Shown: in pieces, positions 9,063-17,974 of the stretch
Layout of the letters: every line of letters begins with the position of its first letter
Numbering within the stretch: the first letter of the stretch is position 1
From: Methylorubrum rhodesianum
GTDB lineage: Bacteria; Pseudomonadota; Alphaproteobacteria; Rhizobiales; Beijerinckiaceae
NCBI RefSeq assembly: GCF_014199985.1
Contig: NZ_JACHOS010000011.1
Span: 124,001 to 188,000 of the forward strand
Direction of reading: 5' to 3'
Length of the DNA: 64,000 nt
Notes under the pieces: model-generated
The model's database searches: none
What the model was told of the DNA's origin: nothing
What the model saw: the letters and a program-made list of their open reading frames with translations, nothing else
Made by a program: the position numbers and the translations under genes

Positions 9063-9830
9063 ATGGCATTCGACAACAGCCCGTTTCGCTACGGCGCCCA
9101 GCCGCAGGGATACGCCAGCTCTCAGGTCGAAGTTGACCAGGGCCTGCGCAGCTTCATGCTGGGCGTCTACAACAACATGGTCGTCGGCCTCGGGATCTCC
9201 GGTCTCGTGGCGCTGGCCCTCAACATGGCGGCCGTCGCGCAGACCGGCGCCGGTCGCCTTGCCCTGACCCCGTTCGGGCAGTTCCTGTACACCAGCCCCT
9301 TCAAGTGGGTGCTGATGCTGGCGCCGCTCGCCTTCATCTTCGTGTTTTCGTTCCGGATGGACCGCATGTCGGCCGCCTCGGCGCGCACGATGTTCTGGGC
9401 CTTCGCGGCGGTGATGGGCGCCTCGATGTCCACCCTGTTGCTCGTGTTCACGGGCGCCAGCGTGGTGCGGGTGTTCTTCATCACGGCGGCGACCTTCGGT
9501 GGCCTGAGCCTCTACGGCTACACCACCAAGCGCAGCCTGTCGGGCATGGGCTCGTTCCTGATCATGGGCCTGATCGGCCTGATCATCGCCTCGCTGGTGA
9601 ACCTCTTCCTGGCTTCGTCCGCGCTGCAGTTCGCGATCTCGGTGATCGGCGTGCTCATCTTCGCCGGCCTGACCGCGTACGACACGCAGAAGCTCAAGGA
9701 GATGTACCTCTACAGCGGCGTCGATGCCGAGGGCGCGGCCAAGATGTCCGTCAACGGTGCGCTGACGCTGTACCTGGACTTCATCAACATGTTCCAGTTC
9801 CTGATGCAGCTGCTGGGCGACCGTCGCTAA
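9063..9830 (+). CDS. Bax inhibitor-1/YccA family membrane protein
   Basis: A 255-residue protein with about seven transmembrane helices and the BI-1 (UPF0005) hallmark region in which FAGLTAYDTQKLKEMY carries the conserved Asp-Thr-Gln of the last loop. Bacterial relatives are pH-sensitive Ca2+ leak channels, or interact with FtsH (YccA). The start ATG at 9063 follows an AAGGGAAAC Shine-Dalgarno. The 216-bp leader upstream is A/T-richer than its surroundings. A strong bidirectional terminator follows at 9857-9887, so this is a monocistronic unit. Confidence 0.93.
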   Translation: MAFDNSPFRYGAQPQGYASSQVEVDQGLRSFMLGVYNNMVVGLGISGLVALALNMAAVAQTGAGRLALTPFGQFLYTSPFKWVLMLAPLAFIFVFSFRMDRMSAASARTMFWAFAAVMGASMSTLLLVFTGASVVRVFFITAATFGGLSLYGYTTKRSLSGMGSFLIMGLIGLIIASLVNLFLASSALQFAISVIGVLIFAGLTAYDTQKLKEMYLYSGVDAEGAAKMSVNGALTLYLDFINMFQFLMQLLGDRR

Positions 9831-9856
9831 GCGACGGGGCGAGTTCTGAAACAAGG

Positions 9857-9887
9857 AAAAGCCCCGGCCGAGAGGCCGGGGCTTTTT
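9857..9887 (+). terminator. Bidirectional Rho-independent terminator
   Basis: A perfect GCCCCGGCC / GGCCGGGGC stem with a GAGA loop, flanked by A-run and T-run (AAAA before, TTTTT after). It lies between the convergent BI-1 gene and yidD and can serve both strands. Confidence 0.93.
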
Positions 9888-9939
9888 CGTTGCGGTCCGC
9901 GGCGCCCTCTTCGCCGAGCGGCAGGCGGACGAGCTCCCG

Positions 9940-10257
9940 CTACTTCTCCTCCACCGCCTCGCAGACCAGAGGCGGGGGCGCCTCGACGCCGCGCCAGCGT
10001 CCATAGGCCCAGGGCCGGTACCACGCGGCGCCTGAGGGCAGGTGCTCGGGCACGAGGTCGATGCCGTGGGTGCCGAAGGGTCCGCAGCGGCAGATGCGGG
10101 CGAACCCGATCCAGCCGCCGGCCCAGAGGCCGTGCCGCTGGATCGCCTCGTCGGTGTAGGTCGAGCAGGAGGGCCAGTGCCGGCAGTGCCGCCCGATCAG
10201 CCCGGACAGCGTGAGCTGGTAGACGCGGATCGCCCCGTGCGCCGCCCGGCGGATCAT
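9940..10257 (-). CDS. yidD: Membrane protein insertion efficiency factor YidD
   Basis: A 105-residue small inner-membrane-associated protein that assists YidC-dependent insertion. It shows the family core: an amphipathic N-terminal helix (RRAAHGAIRVYQLTLSGLIG), then the conserved cysteines in CRHWPSCSTYTDEAI and CRCGPFGTHGIDLVP. The ATG at 10257 gives the standard N-terminus. Unusually for the family, it is not next to rpmH/rnpA/yidC but 5 bp downstream of an IscU-like gene, with which it is probably co-transcribed, as in other Rhizobiales. Confidence 0.95.
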   Translation of the reverse strand: MIRRAAHGAIRVYQLTLSGLIGRHCRHWPSCSTYTDEAIQRHGLWAGGWIGFARICRCGPFGTHGIDLVPEHLPSGAAWYRPWAYGRWRGVEAPPPLVCEAVEEK

Positions 10258-10262
10258 AGGGT

Positions 10263-10724
10263 TCAGGCCGCCTCGGGCGCGCCGGCGCTGTTGCGCGAGG
10301 CGATCTGATCGAGGGCGTCCACCACCGCGTCGAAGGTCAGGAGCGTCGAGGCATGGCGGGCGCGGAAATCGCGCACCGGCTCCAGCACGGCGAGGTCGGC
10401 CCATTTTCCGTCCGGGGCCGGGCCGTTCTCCTTCAGCATCGCCCGCATCCGGGCACGGACGGCTCGCAGCTCCTCGGCCGTCGCGCCGACAACGTGGCGG
10501 GCCAGCAGCGAGGAGGAGGCTTGGCCGAGCGCGCACGCCTTCACGTCGTGAGCGAAGTCGGCGACCGTGGTGCCGTCCGGATCGAGCTTCAGATCGACGG
10601 TGACGGTCGAGCCGCACAGCTTGGAATGGGCGGTGGCGCTGGCGTCCGGCGCCTCCAGCCGGCCGAGGCGGGGAATGTCGGCGGCCAGTTCCAGGATGCG
10701 GCGGTTGTAGATGTCGTCGATCAT
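10263..10724 (-). CDS. Iron-sulfur cluster assembly scaffold protein (IscU/NifU-like)
   Basis: A 153-residue protein with the IscU/SufU fold signature: MIDDIYNRRILELAADIPRLG, then the cluster ligand regions KLCGSTVTVDL and KACALGQASSSLLA. The usual third cysteine near the C-terminus of IscU is missing, so it belongs to the reduced SufU-like clade common in alphaproteobacteria. The start at 10724 gives the conserved 'DxYNxxILxxA' N-terminus. It is divergent from folE, with a 225-bp shared regulatory region. A role in Fe-S trafficking is inferred from the fold. Confidence 0.85.
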   Translation of the reverse strand: MIDDIYNRRILELAADIPRLGRLEAPDASATAHSKLCGSTVTVDLKLDPDGTTVADFAHDVKACALGQASSSLLARHVVGATAEELRAVRARMRAMLKENGPAPDGKWADLAVLEPVRDFRARHASTLLTFDAVVDALDQIASRNSAGAPEAA

Positions 10725-10916
10725 CGCTGACACGCCTTTCGCGGGCGCCCGTTTCGGGGAAGCTTCAAGGATTCGTTGAGCCAGATACGCATGCCACGCA
10801 TTGCGCGGCGGAGCGATTGCGACGATATAGGCGCGATACCGCCATTCCGCGAGAATGGCACCGTCGACCCCGGTCACGCCCTGGCCCAGGATTCGGATCG
10901 TTCGAGGGCGTCGGCA

Positions 10917-10930
10917 CTTAAACGTTTAAG
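10917..10930. promoter_or_regulatory. Perfect 14-bp palindrome CTTAAACGTTTAAG in the folE leader
   Basis: CTTAAAC/GTTTAAG ends 19 bp before the folE ATG. Its AAACGTTT core is the half-site arrangement recognised by LacI/PurR-family repressors (established for E. coli PurR). It is A/T-rich in a GC-rich surround. Which protein binds here is unknown. Confidence 0.5.
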
Positions 10931-10949
10931 ACGCCGGGACGGACCGACG

Positions 10950-11771
10950 ATGTACGCCAAGCCCGACAGCACGACCATGAAGGCGCGTGTGGCGAAGGCC
11001 GGAGATGCCATGGATGCCGCTCTCAAATCCCTGTCCTACGGCATGAGCGACGACGAGCGACGTATGAGCGCCGTCGGCCTGCAGGGGATGCGCGGCGCCA
11101 ACGATGCGGGCCGCCCCGACCTTGCGGCCGACACCGCTCCCGATATCGCTCCCTTGCCCGAATCGGCCCAGCGGGTGCCGAACGAGGTGGCGCTCGGCCG
11201 TCCGAGCCGTCAGGAGGCGGAGGCCGCCGTCCGCACGCTGCTGCGCTGGGCCGGCGACGATCCGACCCGCGAAGGTCTGATCGACACGCCCGCCCGCGTG
11301 GTGAAGGCCTACGAGCAGATCTTCGGCGGCTACCGCATGGATGCCGATGCCCTGCTGGAGCGGGTGTTCGAGGAGGTCGAGGGCTACTCGGACGCCGTGC
11401 TGGTACGCGACATCCCGTTCTACTCTCATTGCGAGCACCACATGGTGCCGTTCATGGGGCTTGCCCACATCGCCTACTATCCCACTAAGGGCGTGGTCGG
11501 CCTCTCGAAGCTCGCCCGCGTGGTCGATGCCTTCGCCCGTCGCCTGCAGACGCAGGAGACGATGACGGCGCAGATCGCCGACACGATCGAGAGCATCCTT
11601 CAGCCCCGCGGCTGCGCCGTGATGGTCGAGGCCGAGCATCTCTGCATGGCGATGCGCGGCGTGCAGAAGGCCGGTGTCTCCACCATCACCACCCAGTTCC
11701 GCGGCGTCTACAAGAGCGATCCGAACGAGCAGGTGCGCTTCCTGACCTTCGTGCGGAACCCGAAGGGCTGA
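10950..11771 (+). CDS. folE: GTP cyclohydrolase I
   Basis: Converts GTP to 7,8-dihydroneopterin triphosphate, the first step of tetrahydrofolate synthesis. The catalytic domain (about residues 85-273) has the Zn-binding HCEHH motif in [13 protein letters not shown], the second zinc cysteine in [12 protein letters not shown], and the TQFRGVY terminus. The 273-residue length includes an N-terminal extension of about 80 residues starting [14 protein letters not shown]. An internal ATG (11043) could serve as the start, but codon bias continues upstream. It is followed 21 bp later by hisI in the same direction. Confidence 0.95.
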   Translation: MYAKPDSTTMKARVAKAGDAMDAALKSLSYGMSDDERRMSAVGLQGMRGANDAGRPDLAADTAPDIAPLPESAQRVPNEVALGRPSRQEAEAAVRTLLRWAGDDPTREGLIDTPARVVKAYEQIFGGYRMDADALLERVFEEVEGYSDAVLVRDIPFYSHCEHHMVPFMGLAHIAYYPTKGVVGLSKLARVVDAFARRLQTQETMTAQIADTIESILQPRGCAVMVEAEHLCMAMRGVQKAGVSTITTQFRGVYKSDPNEQVRFLTFVRNPKG

Positions 11772-11792
11772 GTCGGGCGGATTGTCTTCGCG

Positions 11793-12215
11793 ATGACCGA
11801 GCGGTTCGCTTCCCCCGGCTCCCGCGCCGAGGTCGAGGAAGGCGCCAGGCTGACGCCGCGCTTCGGCCCCGACGGGCTCCTGGCCTGCATTGCCGTCGAT
11901 GCGCGGGACGGGCGCGTGCTGATGCTCGCCCACATGAACGCCGAGGCGCTGGCCCGCACCCTTGAGACCGGCGAGGCGTGGTACTGGTCGCGCTCGCGCG
12001 GCGAACTCTGGCACAAGGGCGCGACCTCCGGACAGGTCCAGCGCATCGTGGAGATGCGGGTCGATTGCGATCAGGACGCCCTCCTGATCCGGGTCGACGT
12101 CGGCGGTGACGGCGGCTGCTGTCATACCGGCCGCCGCTCCTGCTTCTACCGCACGGTCGAACGCGACCCCGCGACCGGGGCGGTCGCCCTCACGCCCGCC
12201 GACCCGGACCGATGA
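11793..12215 (+). CDS. hisI: Phosphoribosyl-AMP cyclohydrolase
   Basis: Histidine biosynthesis step opening the adenine ring of phosphoribosyl-AMP. The 140-residue single-domain form (no HisE fusion) carries [29 protein letters not shown] and the metal-binding [18 protein letters not shown]. The gene is detached from the his operon and sits between folE and the patatin gene. Its stop overlaps the next start (ATGA at 12212-12215), so it is coupled to the phospholipase. Confidence 0.96.
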   Translation: MTERFASPGSRAEVEEGARLTPRFGPDGLLACIAVDARDGRVLMLAHMNAEALARTLETGEAWYWSRSRGELWHKGATSGQVQRIVEMRVDCDQDALLIRVDVGGDGGCCHTGRRSCFYRTVERDPATGAVALTPADPDR

Positions 12216-13285
12216 TGTTCGAGGCGTCCCGTTCCCTCCCGCCCCGTTTCCCGGAAGGGGTGGTGGAACCGGTGGTGCCCCGTTTTCGCGCTCCTCGTAT
12301 CGGTCTCGCCCTGGGCGGCGGCTCTGCGCGGGGCTGGTCGCATATCGGTGTGATCGAGGGGCTGGAAGAAGCCGGAATCTACCCCGAGGTGGTCGCCGGC
12401 TGCTCCATCGGTGCAGTGGTGGGCGGGGCCTACGCCGCGGGCCGTATCGACGCCCTCAAGGATTTCGCGCTCTCGCTCACCCGGCGGCGGGTGGTCGGCA
12501 TGCTCGATCCGCGCATCACCGGATCGGGCCTGATCGCCGGCGAGCGCCTGCGCCGTCGCCTCGCCCGCGAGCTCGAGGGCTTTCGCATCGAGGACCTGCG
12601 CCTCGCCTTCGCCAGCGTCGCCACCGAACTCGGCACGGGCCACGAGGTCTGGCTGTCCCGGGGTCCTCTGGTCGAGGCGGTGCGGGCCTCCTACGCCATC
12701 CCCGGCATCTTCCCGCCGGTCGCCCTCGACGGGCGCCTTCTGATGGACGGGACGCTGGTCAACCCCGTGCCGGTGCGTCTCGCCCGCGAACTCGGGGCCG
12801 ACCTCGTGATCTGCGTGAACCTCGCCTGCGAGACGCGCGCGCCCGCGCGCGTGATCCGGCCGGAGCGGGACGCCGCGATGCTCGGCGAGGCCGACGAGCC
12901 AGTCGAGCGGGCGATCGAGCAGACGCTGGAGGCCACCGTGCGCCGCCGCGGCCGCTGGGGCCTCTTGAGTGGAGCGAGCCGACGCCTGATGGGTCAGCGC
13001 TTCCTGGGCCGCCGCGGCCATCCGGCACCGGCGCAGGCCGCCGGCCGGCCGAGCCCGGGCGTCGCCCGCGTCATGCTCGACGCGTTCAACATCACCCAGG
13101 ACCGGATCTCACGGGCGCGGCTCGCCAGCGAACCGCCGGATGTCGCGATCCGGCCGCTGCTCGCCGAGTTCGGGCAATTCGAATTCCATCGCGCCGCCGA
13201 CGGGATCGCTCTCGGCCGTCAGGCGGTGCGATCGGCGCTGCCGGAGATCCGGCGCATGATGGAGGGCGCGGCGGCGCGCAGTTGA
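12212..13285 (+). CDS. Patatin-like phospholipase (RssA type)
   Basis: A 357-residue serine lipid hydrolase. The glycine-rich oxyanion loop [17 protein letters not shown] (31-47), nucleophile elbow GCSIG (Ser65) and catalytic Asp179 in MDGTLVNP make a complete Ser/Asp dyad. It has no signal peptide, so it is probably cytoplasmic or peripheral. The tail from about 225 onward (the region around RRRGRWGLL) is an alphaproteobacterial extension. It is coupled by ATGA overlap to hisI, possibly an accident of compact packing rather than shared function. Confidence 0.9.
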   Translation: MMFEASRSLPPRFPEGVVEPVVPRFRAPRIGLALGGGSARGWSHIGVIEGLEEAGIYPEVVAGCSIGAVVGGAYAAGRIDALKDFALSLTRRRVVGMLDPRITGSGLIAGERLRRRLARELEGFRIEDLRLAFASVATELGTGHEVWLSRGPLVEAVRASYAIPGIFPPVALDGRLLMDGTLVNPVPVRLARELGADLVICVNLACETRAPARVIRPERDAAMLGEADEPVERAIEQTLEATVRRRGRWGLLSGASRRLMGQRFLGRRGHPAPAQAAGRPSPGVARVMLDAFNITQDRISRARLASEPPDVAIRPLLAEFGQFEFHRAADGIALGRQAVRSALPEIRRMMEGAAARS

Positions 13286-13335
13286 GCCGCCGCGACGGAT
13301 TCAGGCGCCGGGGCAGACGCGGGGTCGGAGCCGCG

Positions 13336-13767
13336 TCAGGCCATCGTGATGTAGTCGCGCATCGCCCGATGCTCGGCCTCGACGGTGGCGATGCGCTGCT
13401 TCACCACGTCGCCGATCGAGACGACGCCGACGAGGCGCCCGTCCTCCACCACCGGCAGGTGGCGGAAACGGCCCTCCGTCATCGTCTCCATCACGTCCTC
13501 GATGCTGGCACGCCGGGTGCAGGTCACGACCTTCTCGGTCATGTAATGCGCCACAGGCCGGTCGAGGGCAGATGCCCCGTCGCTGGCCAGGGCCCGCATC
13601 ACGTCGCGCTCGGACAGGATGCCGATCACGCGACCTCCGGCATCGCCGACCACGAGGGCACCGATCCGCTTCTCGGCCAAAAGATGGATCGCCTCGTCGA
13701 CGGTGCGATGCGGGGGCACTGTGACCACCGAGCCGCCTTTCTCTGCCAGGATACGCGCAACGGTCAT
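13336..13767 (-). CDS. Tandem CBS-domain protein
   Basis: A 143-residue protein made of two CBS motifs (a Bateman module): PPHRTVDEAIHLLAEKRIGA...GILSERDVMRAL and the second half RASIEDVMETMTEGRFRHLPV...GVVSIGDVVKQRI. Such stand-alone modules bind adenine nucleotides and regulate partner enzymes. The ATG at 13767 removes an unsupported upstream extension and gives the conserved 'MTVARIL' start. It is convergent with the patatin gene. Its partner is unknown. Confidence 0.9.
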   Translation of the reverse strand: MTVARILAEKGGSVVTVPPHRTVDEAIHLLAEKRIGALVVGDAGGRVIGILSERDVMRALASDGASALDRPVAHYMTEKVVTCTRRASIEDVMETMTEGRFRHLPVVEDGRLVGVVSIGDVVKQRIATVEAEHRAMRDYITMA

Positions 13768-14097
13768 GAAGTCTCCTCCCTGGATGACGGCACCGTCAGC
13801 CCGCGGTGCGGACGGATGCGGCCGGGTTGGCCCCGGCTCTCGGAGGCGAGTGTGTGGCGCCCCGGCCGCGCTGGCAAGCGTTCGACGCTGCACTATTGCT
13901 CGGGAAAGGATGAAATCGGAAGAAAAGTTCACTTCTCACCTGCAAGTGTCGGCGGAAGCGCCTCATCGCTCTCTCGATTGTACTGTCCCGATGCGACGGA
14001 GCGGATGTGAATGGAACTCCGCCCGATCGGGACCGTGGACCGGATCGAGGGCGCGCCGGTTGCGGCCGTCAGCATGGACGGTACCGCGGGTCGCAAC
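13768..14097. other. Intergenic region with no convincing gene
   Basis: This is the upstream region of the CBS gene (minus strand) up to the terminator of the SphA-like gene. The short plus-strand frame from 14011 lacks a Shine-Dalgarno and crosses a terminator, so I do not call it. The stretch 13900-13990 is less GC-rich and may hold the CBS promoter. Confidence 0.5.
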
Positions 14098-14135
14098 AAA
14101 AAAGCCGATCCCGAGGCAGCGCCCTCGGGACCGGC
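14098..14135 (-). terminator. Rho-independent terminator of the SphA-like gene
   Basis: Read on the minus strand: GCCGGTCCCGAGG, a GCGCTG loop, CCTCGGGATCGGC, then TTTTTT. It lies 36 bp past the stop of the outer-membrane protein gene. Confidence 0.9.
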
Positions 14136-14170
14136 TCGGACTGTTGTCGTGCGGCGTCGCGCGGTGGCGC

Positions 14171-15055
14171 TCAGCGGCCCTCGGCCTGGCGGCGGGTGAT
14201 CAGGGTGCGGTTCGGCTGAGCCTCGCCCTTATCCTGAAGGAACGGCACGACGATGCGCAGCCAACCGCGGGTTTCCTTGCCGCCGTAATTGCGCTCGGCG
14301 ACGTCGCGGGTGACGTAGCCCTGCACGTTCATGAAGCCGAAATTGTAGCCGACGAGACCGCCCACCGCGATCTGGCCCTGCTGCCGATAGCCGACCACGT
14401 TGGTCTTGAGATCGGTCGAGCCGAAGGCGACCGGGCCGACCTGCCACTTGCCGAACTTCTTCGTCAGCGTGACGTCGAGATTGAGGTAGTCGGGATAGAG
14501 CACGCCGTTGGGCGAGCGCGTTTCCAGCATGTGGCCGTAGAGCAGGTTGGCGGTGATCGCCCAATCGTTGGCGGCGTAGGTGATCGCGAAACGGTGGCTC
14601 AGCGAGGCCGATTGGGTCAGGAACCGGGTCTCCCAGGGAAGATAGCCGCCGAGGAGGTAGCTGACGCCGACGCCGTCGCCGAGGTCCCAGGCGAGCTGGC
14701 CCGCGAGCAGCGGCTGGCCCCAGCCGCTGTTATACGGCGCGCCGCGCACGCTGGAGGCGGCGATGGGTGCCACGAAGACGAACTGCACCTGTCCCCCGAG
14801 AACGGAGAAGGGGGTCGCCCAGAGCAGGGTCGGCAGGTTGACGTTGCTCTCGGAATTGAGCGGAGCGGTCTCGCGTACGCCGAAGCTCGACAAGTTCACG
14901 GCGTAGAAGCCCTTGGGGAACGGCGCTCCGAACGGAACGCCGATGGTCTGGCCGGGCTGCGCAGCGGAGGCGGCATGGGCGGCTGTACCGCCGAGGCCCC
15001 ACGCGCCGGATAGGGCAAGCCCGAGACGGGCGATGACGGCTGCTCGATGTTTCAC
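14171..15055 (-). CDS. SphA-family outer-membrane transporter-like protein
   Basis: A 294-residue exported protein with a signal peptide (MKHRAAVIARLGLALSGAWG...AHAA, cut near residue 28) and an all-beta pattern of alternating hydrophobic residues. It resembles the 'MetA-pathway of phenol degradation' family (Phenol_MetA_deg), which are predicted outer-membrane channels for hydrophobic compounds. Aromatic and Gly-rich strands such as LAWDLGDGVGVSYLLGGYLP fit a beta-barrel. There is no catabolic operon nearby: it stands alone between a CBS gene and a rhomboid gene. The substrate is unknown. Confidence 0.75.
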   Translation of the reverse strand: MKHRAAVIARLGLALSGAWGLGGTAAHAASAAQPGQTIGVPFGAPFPKGFYAVNLSSFGVRETAPLNSESNVNLPTLLWATPFSVLGGQVQFVFVAPIAASSVRGAPYNSGWGQPLLAGQLAWDLGDGVGVSYLLGGYLPWETRFLTQSASLSHRFAITYAANDWAITANLLYGHMLETRSPNGVLYPDYLNLDVTLTKKFGKWQVGPVAFGSTDLKTNVVGYRQQGQIAVGGLVGYNFGFMNVQGYVTRDVAERNYGGKETRGWLRIVVPFLQDKGEAQPNRTLITRRQAEGR

Positions 15056-15295
15056 CGGGTTCCACTCTCCATCAGGAACGAGGCGATCATCTGCAAAATT
15101 TTCTTAATCCGCGCTCGTTCACATAACCGACGGACGAGTGGCGGCGTTTATTGCCGCCTTCATTTCAAAGAAACCGCCACGTGGCAGCAATGACACAGGC
15201 TGCTTCGGCCGACCCGGCAAGCGACCGAGACGAGGCCGTCGACCGGCCCGGCTTAATGGGTGCACGGGGCCGCAGCGGGGGCGCCTCGGGCGGTT
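15056..15295. other. Intergenic region upstream of the SphA-like gene
   Basis: It holds the A/T-rich promoter area (15095-15125), and the hairpin GGCGGC-GTTTATT-GCCGCC near 15141-15160, which may end the rhomboid transcript read from the right. No gene is seen. Confidence 0.4.
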
Positions 15296-16120
15296 CTACC
15301 CGCGCCGCCCGGCGCTGCCTCGCTCCATCAGCGGCAGGAGGAAGAAGCCCGCGGCGAAGCCGCCGAGATGCGCGTCCCAGGCGATCGGCCCCTCGCTGCC
15401 TCCGAGCGGCAGGGCGAGGACGCCGAACAGCAGGTTGGTGACGAACCAGACCGCGAGGAACAGAACCGCCGGCCGGTTGCGCAGCAATTCGGGAATGGTC
15501 TGAAGCCGCGGCCGCGGCGGCAGCTGCCAGGGCGCCCCGGCCGCGAAGGGCGCCGGAGGCTGGAACACGAAGCGGGCCGCCGCCGCCATCAGGGCCGAGA
15601 TGCCGGCCGAGGCGCCGACGAGCGGCATCAGGCTGTAGGGATCGACGAGGAGGTGGGCGACCGCTCCCACCACGATGCCCGCGAGCGCCAGCAAGCCGTA
15701 GCGCAGGGCGCCGTAGCGGCGCGCGACCGGAGTGCCGAAGACGGCGAGCCACACCGCGTTGAAGATCAGGTGCACCCAGGAGCCGTGAAGCAGGGCGTAG
15801 GTGACGCCGGTCCAGGGCATCGCCGACGGGTCGGCGACGAGATAGCGGGCGAATTCCTGCCGTGCCGAGGCCATCTCGGGCCCGCCCGCCCCCTCCCCCG
15901 CCGCCCGGATGATCGCGGCCGCGGAGGTGGGATCGAAGGCGGCGGTCCAGCGGGCCGGGATAAAGGCGAGATCGAGCAGCACCGAGAGGTCGGTCACATC
16001 CGGCAGCACGCTGCGGAGGACGTGTATTCCGGCCAGCACCGCGATCGAGACGGTGACGATTCCCGGCAGGTTGAAGACGGGCACGCGGCCCTGGCGCGGC
16101 AGATCGGGAGAGGCATCCAT
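15296..16120 (-). CDS. Rhomboid family intramembrane serine protease
   Basis: A 274-residue polytopic membrane protein with about six transmembrane helices. The active-site Ser171 lies in VGASAGISALM and His251 in WDAHLGGFAAG. The helix-2 motif HGSWVHLIFNAVWL with its conserved His and Asn is present. A long first periplasmic loop (about 45-100) is typical of the alphaproteobacterial form. I chose the ATG at 16120, since upstream in-frame codons do not look coding. The substrate is unknown. Confidence 0.93.
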   Translation of the reverse strand: MDASPDLPRQGRVPVFNLPGIVTVSIAVLAGIHVLRSVLPDVTDLSVLLDLAFIPARWTAAFDPTSAAAIIRAAGEGAGGPEMASARQEFARYLVADPSAMPWTGVTYALLHGSWVHLIFNAVWLAVFGTPVARRYGALRYGLLALAGIVVGAVAHLLVDPYSLMPLVGASAGISALMAAAARFVFQPPAPFAAGAPWQLPPRPRLQTIPELLRNRPAVLFLAVWFVTNLLFGVLALPLGGSEGPIAWDAHLGGFAAGFFLLPLMERGSAGRRG

Positions 16121-16371
16121 GCTGCACCATGGCGGCGGGACGTGCGGCGCCGCAAGGTCCAATCGGCGCGGGGCCGGCGCGCGATCGCTCAATTGCCGGC
16201 GAATTCGTCCACCGCTCGTTAAGGTTAAGGATGGGTTGCGCGAGCGCCACCGTACGGGACGGCATAGGGTGTGCGGACGATCACCACGAACGGCGCGTGA
16301 GGACGCTTTTCGTGCCGGACCGATCAAAGACAGGGCCCATCCGGACCCGGGCCGTACCGATACGGAACACC

Positions 16372-16992
16372 ATGAAGCATCCGACCAGCCGTCAGCTTCA
16401 CGCCTACTGGGACCGGCTGCGCGGAGAGCGGGCCGCGCCGGAGCGGGGCGAGATCGAACCGGGCGAGATCCGCAACCTGCTCGCCGACAGCTTCATCCTG
16501 GAAACCGATCCGGCGCGACGCACGAGCGCGGTGCGCCTCGCGGGCACCCGCCTGTGCGCCCTGTTCGGGCGCGAATTGCGGGGCAGCGCCTTCGTCGATC
16601 TGTGGGGCGAGCGGTCCCAGCCCTTCACCGACCCCTGGCGGCTCATCGAGACGGTCGCCTGCGACACGGTGGGCGTCGTGGCGGGCCTGACGGGCGCCAC
16701 GGCCCGGGACGAGACCCTCGACCTCGAATTGCTGCTCTTGCCGCTGCGCCACCGCGGCAAGACGCAGGCGCGCATCCTCGGCTCCCTGAGCCCGCATTGC
16801 ATCCCACCATGGCTCGGCAGCCGGCCGATCCTGCGCGTCGAGACCGTGTCCCTGCGGGTGCTCGAGACGGCGGCGCACGAGCCGGCGGCGATGCGGTCCT
16901 TCGTGGAGGCATTGCCCGAGCCGGCCAATGATGCCCGCCCCGTCCGCTTCGGCCACCTGCTGGTTCACGAAGGCGGCCGCGGCAACGCCTGA
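16372..16992 (+). CDS. PAS_5 (DUF1419-type) domain protein
   Basis: A 206-residue soluble protein with the alphaproteobacterial PAS_5 layout: RQLHAYWDRLRGERAAPERG, EIRNLLADSFILE, then RLAGTRLCALFGRELRG and a beta-rich core with LLLPLRHRGKTQARILGSLS. These stand-alone PAS proteins are widespread in Rhizobiales and have no known enzymatic domain. The same N-terminal pattern (QHWRSCR...GRL...) opens the GGDEF-EAL protein at 46933. The start ATG at 16372 is the first with family similarity. Confidence 0.82.
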   Translation: MKHPTSRQLHAYWDRLRGERAAPERGEIEPGEIRNLLADSFILETDPARRTSAVRLAGTRLCALFGRELRGSAFVDLWGERSQPFTDPWRLIETVACDTVGVVAGLTGATARDETLDLELLLLPLRHRGKTQARILGSLSPHCIPPWLGSRPILRVETVSLRVLETAAHEPAAMRSFVEALPEPANDARPVRFGHLLVHEGGRGNA

Positions 16993-17350
16993 TCTTTCCC
17001 CGCCGGGACGCCCTGCCGGCGGGCGCCCCGATCGATGAGAAGGGAGCACCCGCGCAAGTCGCGGCGGCGTCGACCGAGGGCGGCGGAAACAGGGCCGACC
17101 CGCGGTGAGCCGCGGACGGTCCAAGGCGCTCCGATCCTCCGTGGCCGGGCTTCAGGCACCTCTCCACGGGGAGAGCCTGTCGTCGGTCCGCTGGGCCGGA
17201 TCGTCCGGCGTGCAGCCGACCGGCGTCGGCCGACATTACCTCGTATCGTTTTCATGTCCGCCGGCAGTTCATCTTCGACGTGCAGGCAAGCCTTTTGTAA
17301 CCGTGGCGCGGCTAGTGATTCGATCGGGACATCGAGACTGCCGAGCTGAC
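16993..17350. other. Intergenic region before the PilZ gene
   Basis: The hairpin CCCGCCGG...CCGGCGGG (16999-17023) directly after the PAS_5 stop probably ends that transcript. The rest (17210-17350) is the likely PilZ promoter region. No gene is called. Confidence 0.5.
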
Positions 17351-17974
17351 ATGACTGAGCTTTCCCGCCCCGGGACGGCCACCTCTCTACCGGATTACGC
17401 CGCCGAACAGCGTCGGCACCAGCGGGTGCGCGCGACTCTGCTCGGCCGCTACATGCTGGCCGACCGGCGGGAATATCCCTGCCAGACCGTGGACATGTCC
17501 CCCGGCGGCGTCCGCCTGACCTGCGCCGTGATCGGTGCGCTCGGCGAGCGCGTGGTCCTGTATCTCGAACAGATCGGCCGGCTGGAGGGCATGATCGTAC
17601 GCCATCCGCCGCGGGGCTTCGCGATGCGGATCAACGCGACGCCGCGCAAGCGTGACAAGATCGCCTCTCAGCTGATGTGGCTCGCCAACCGGGAGAGCCT
17701 CGGCCTGCCGGAGGGTCGGACCAACGAGCGCCTCGTGCCGAACCAGCCCGGCGTGACCCTGCGCCTGGAGAGCGGCCGGTTCATCGCCGCCCGGATCATC
17801 GACATCTCGATGTCCGGCGTGGCGCTGGCGACCGCCACCTCCCCGCCGATCGGCACGCATATCATGGTCGGGTCCACTCCCGGGCGGGTGGTGCGCTACT
17901 TCGAAGGCGGCATCGGCGCGCAGTTCATGCTGCCGATCTCCCCCGACCGCTTCCACGAGGGCATCACGCTCTGA
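17351..17974 (+). CDS. Protein with two PilZ domains (c-di-GMP effector)
   Basis: A 207-residue protein. The first PilZ domain has the complete c-di-GMP signature: RRHQR (Arg21, Arg25) and DMSPGG (Asp48-Gly53, i.e. DxSxxG). The second domain (about 125-207) keeps DISMSG but lacks an RxxxR, so it is probably degenerate in binding. The start ATG at 17351 is preferred over an upstream GTG, because the intervening codons are not PilZ-like. It is the only c-di-GMP receptor seen in the window besides the GGDEF-EAL protein at 46.9 kb. Confidence 0.9.
   Translation: MTELSRPGTATSLPDYAAEQRRHQRVRATLLGRYMLADRREYPCQTVDMSPGGVRLTCAVIGALGERVVLYLEQIGRLEGMIVRHPPRGFAMRINATPRKRDKIASQLMWLANRESLGLPEGRTNERLVPNQPGVTLRLESGRFIAARIIDISMSGVALATATSPPIGTHIMVGSTPGRVVRYFEGGIGAQFMLPISPDRFHEGITL

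Noticed and set aside
12106..14010. 634-residue plus-strand frame through hisI, the patatin gene and the CBS gene
   Set aside because: Out of frame with three recognised genes; Arg/Pro-rich composition typical of a shifted frame.
14011..14199. Small plus-strand ORF before the SphA-like gene end
   Set aside because: It crosses a strong minus-strand terminator and the 3' end of the outer-membrane gene, and lacks a Shine-Dalgarno.
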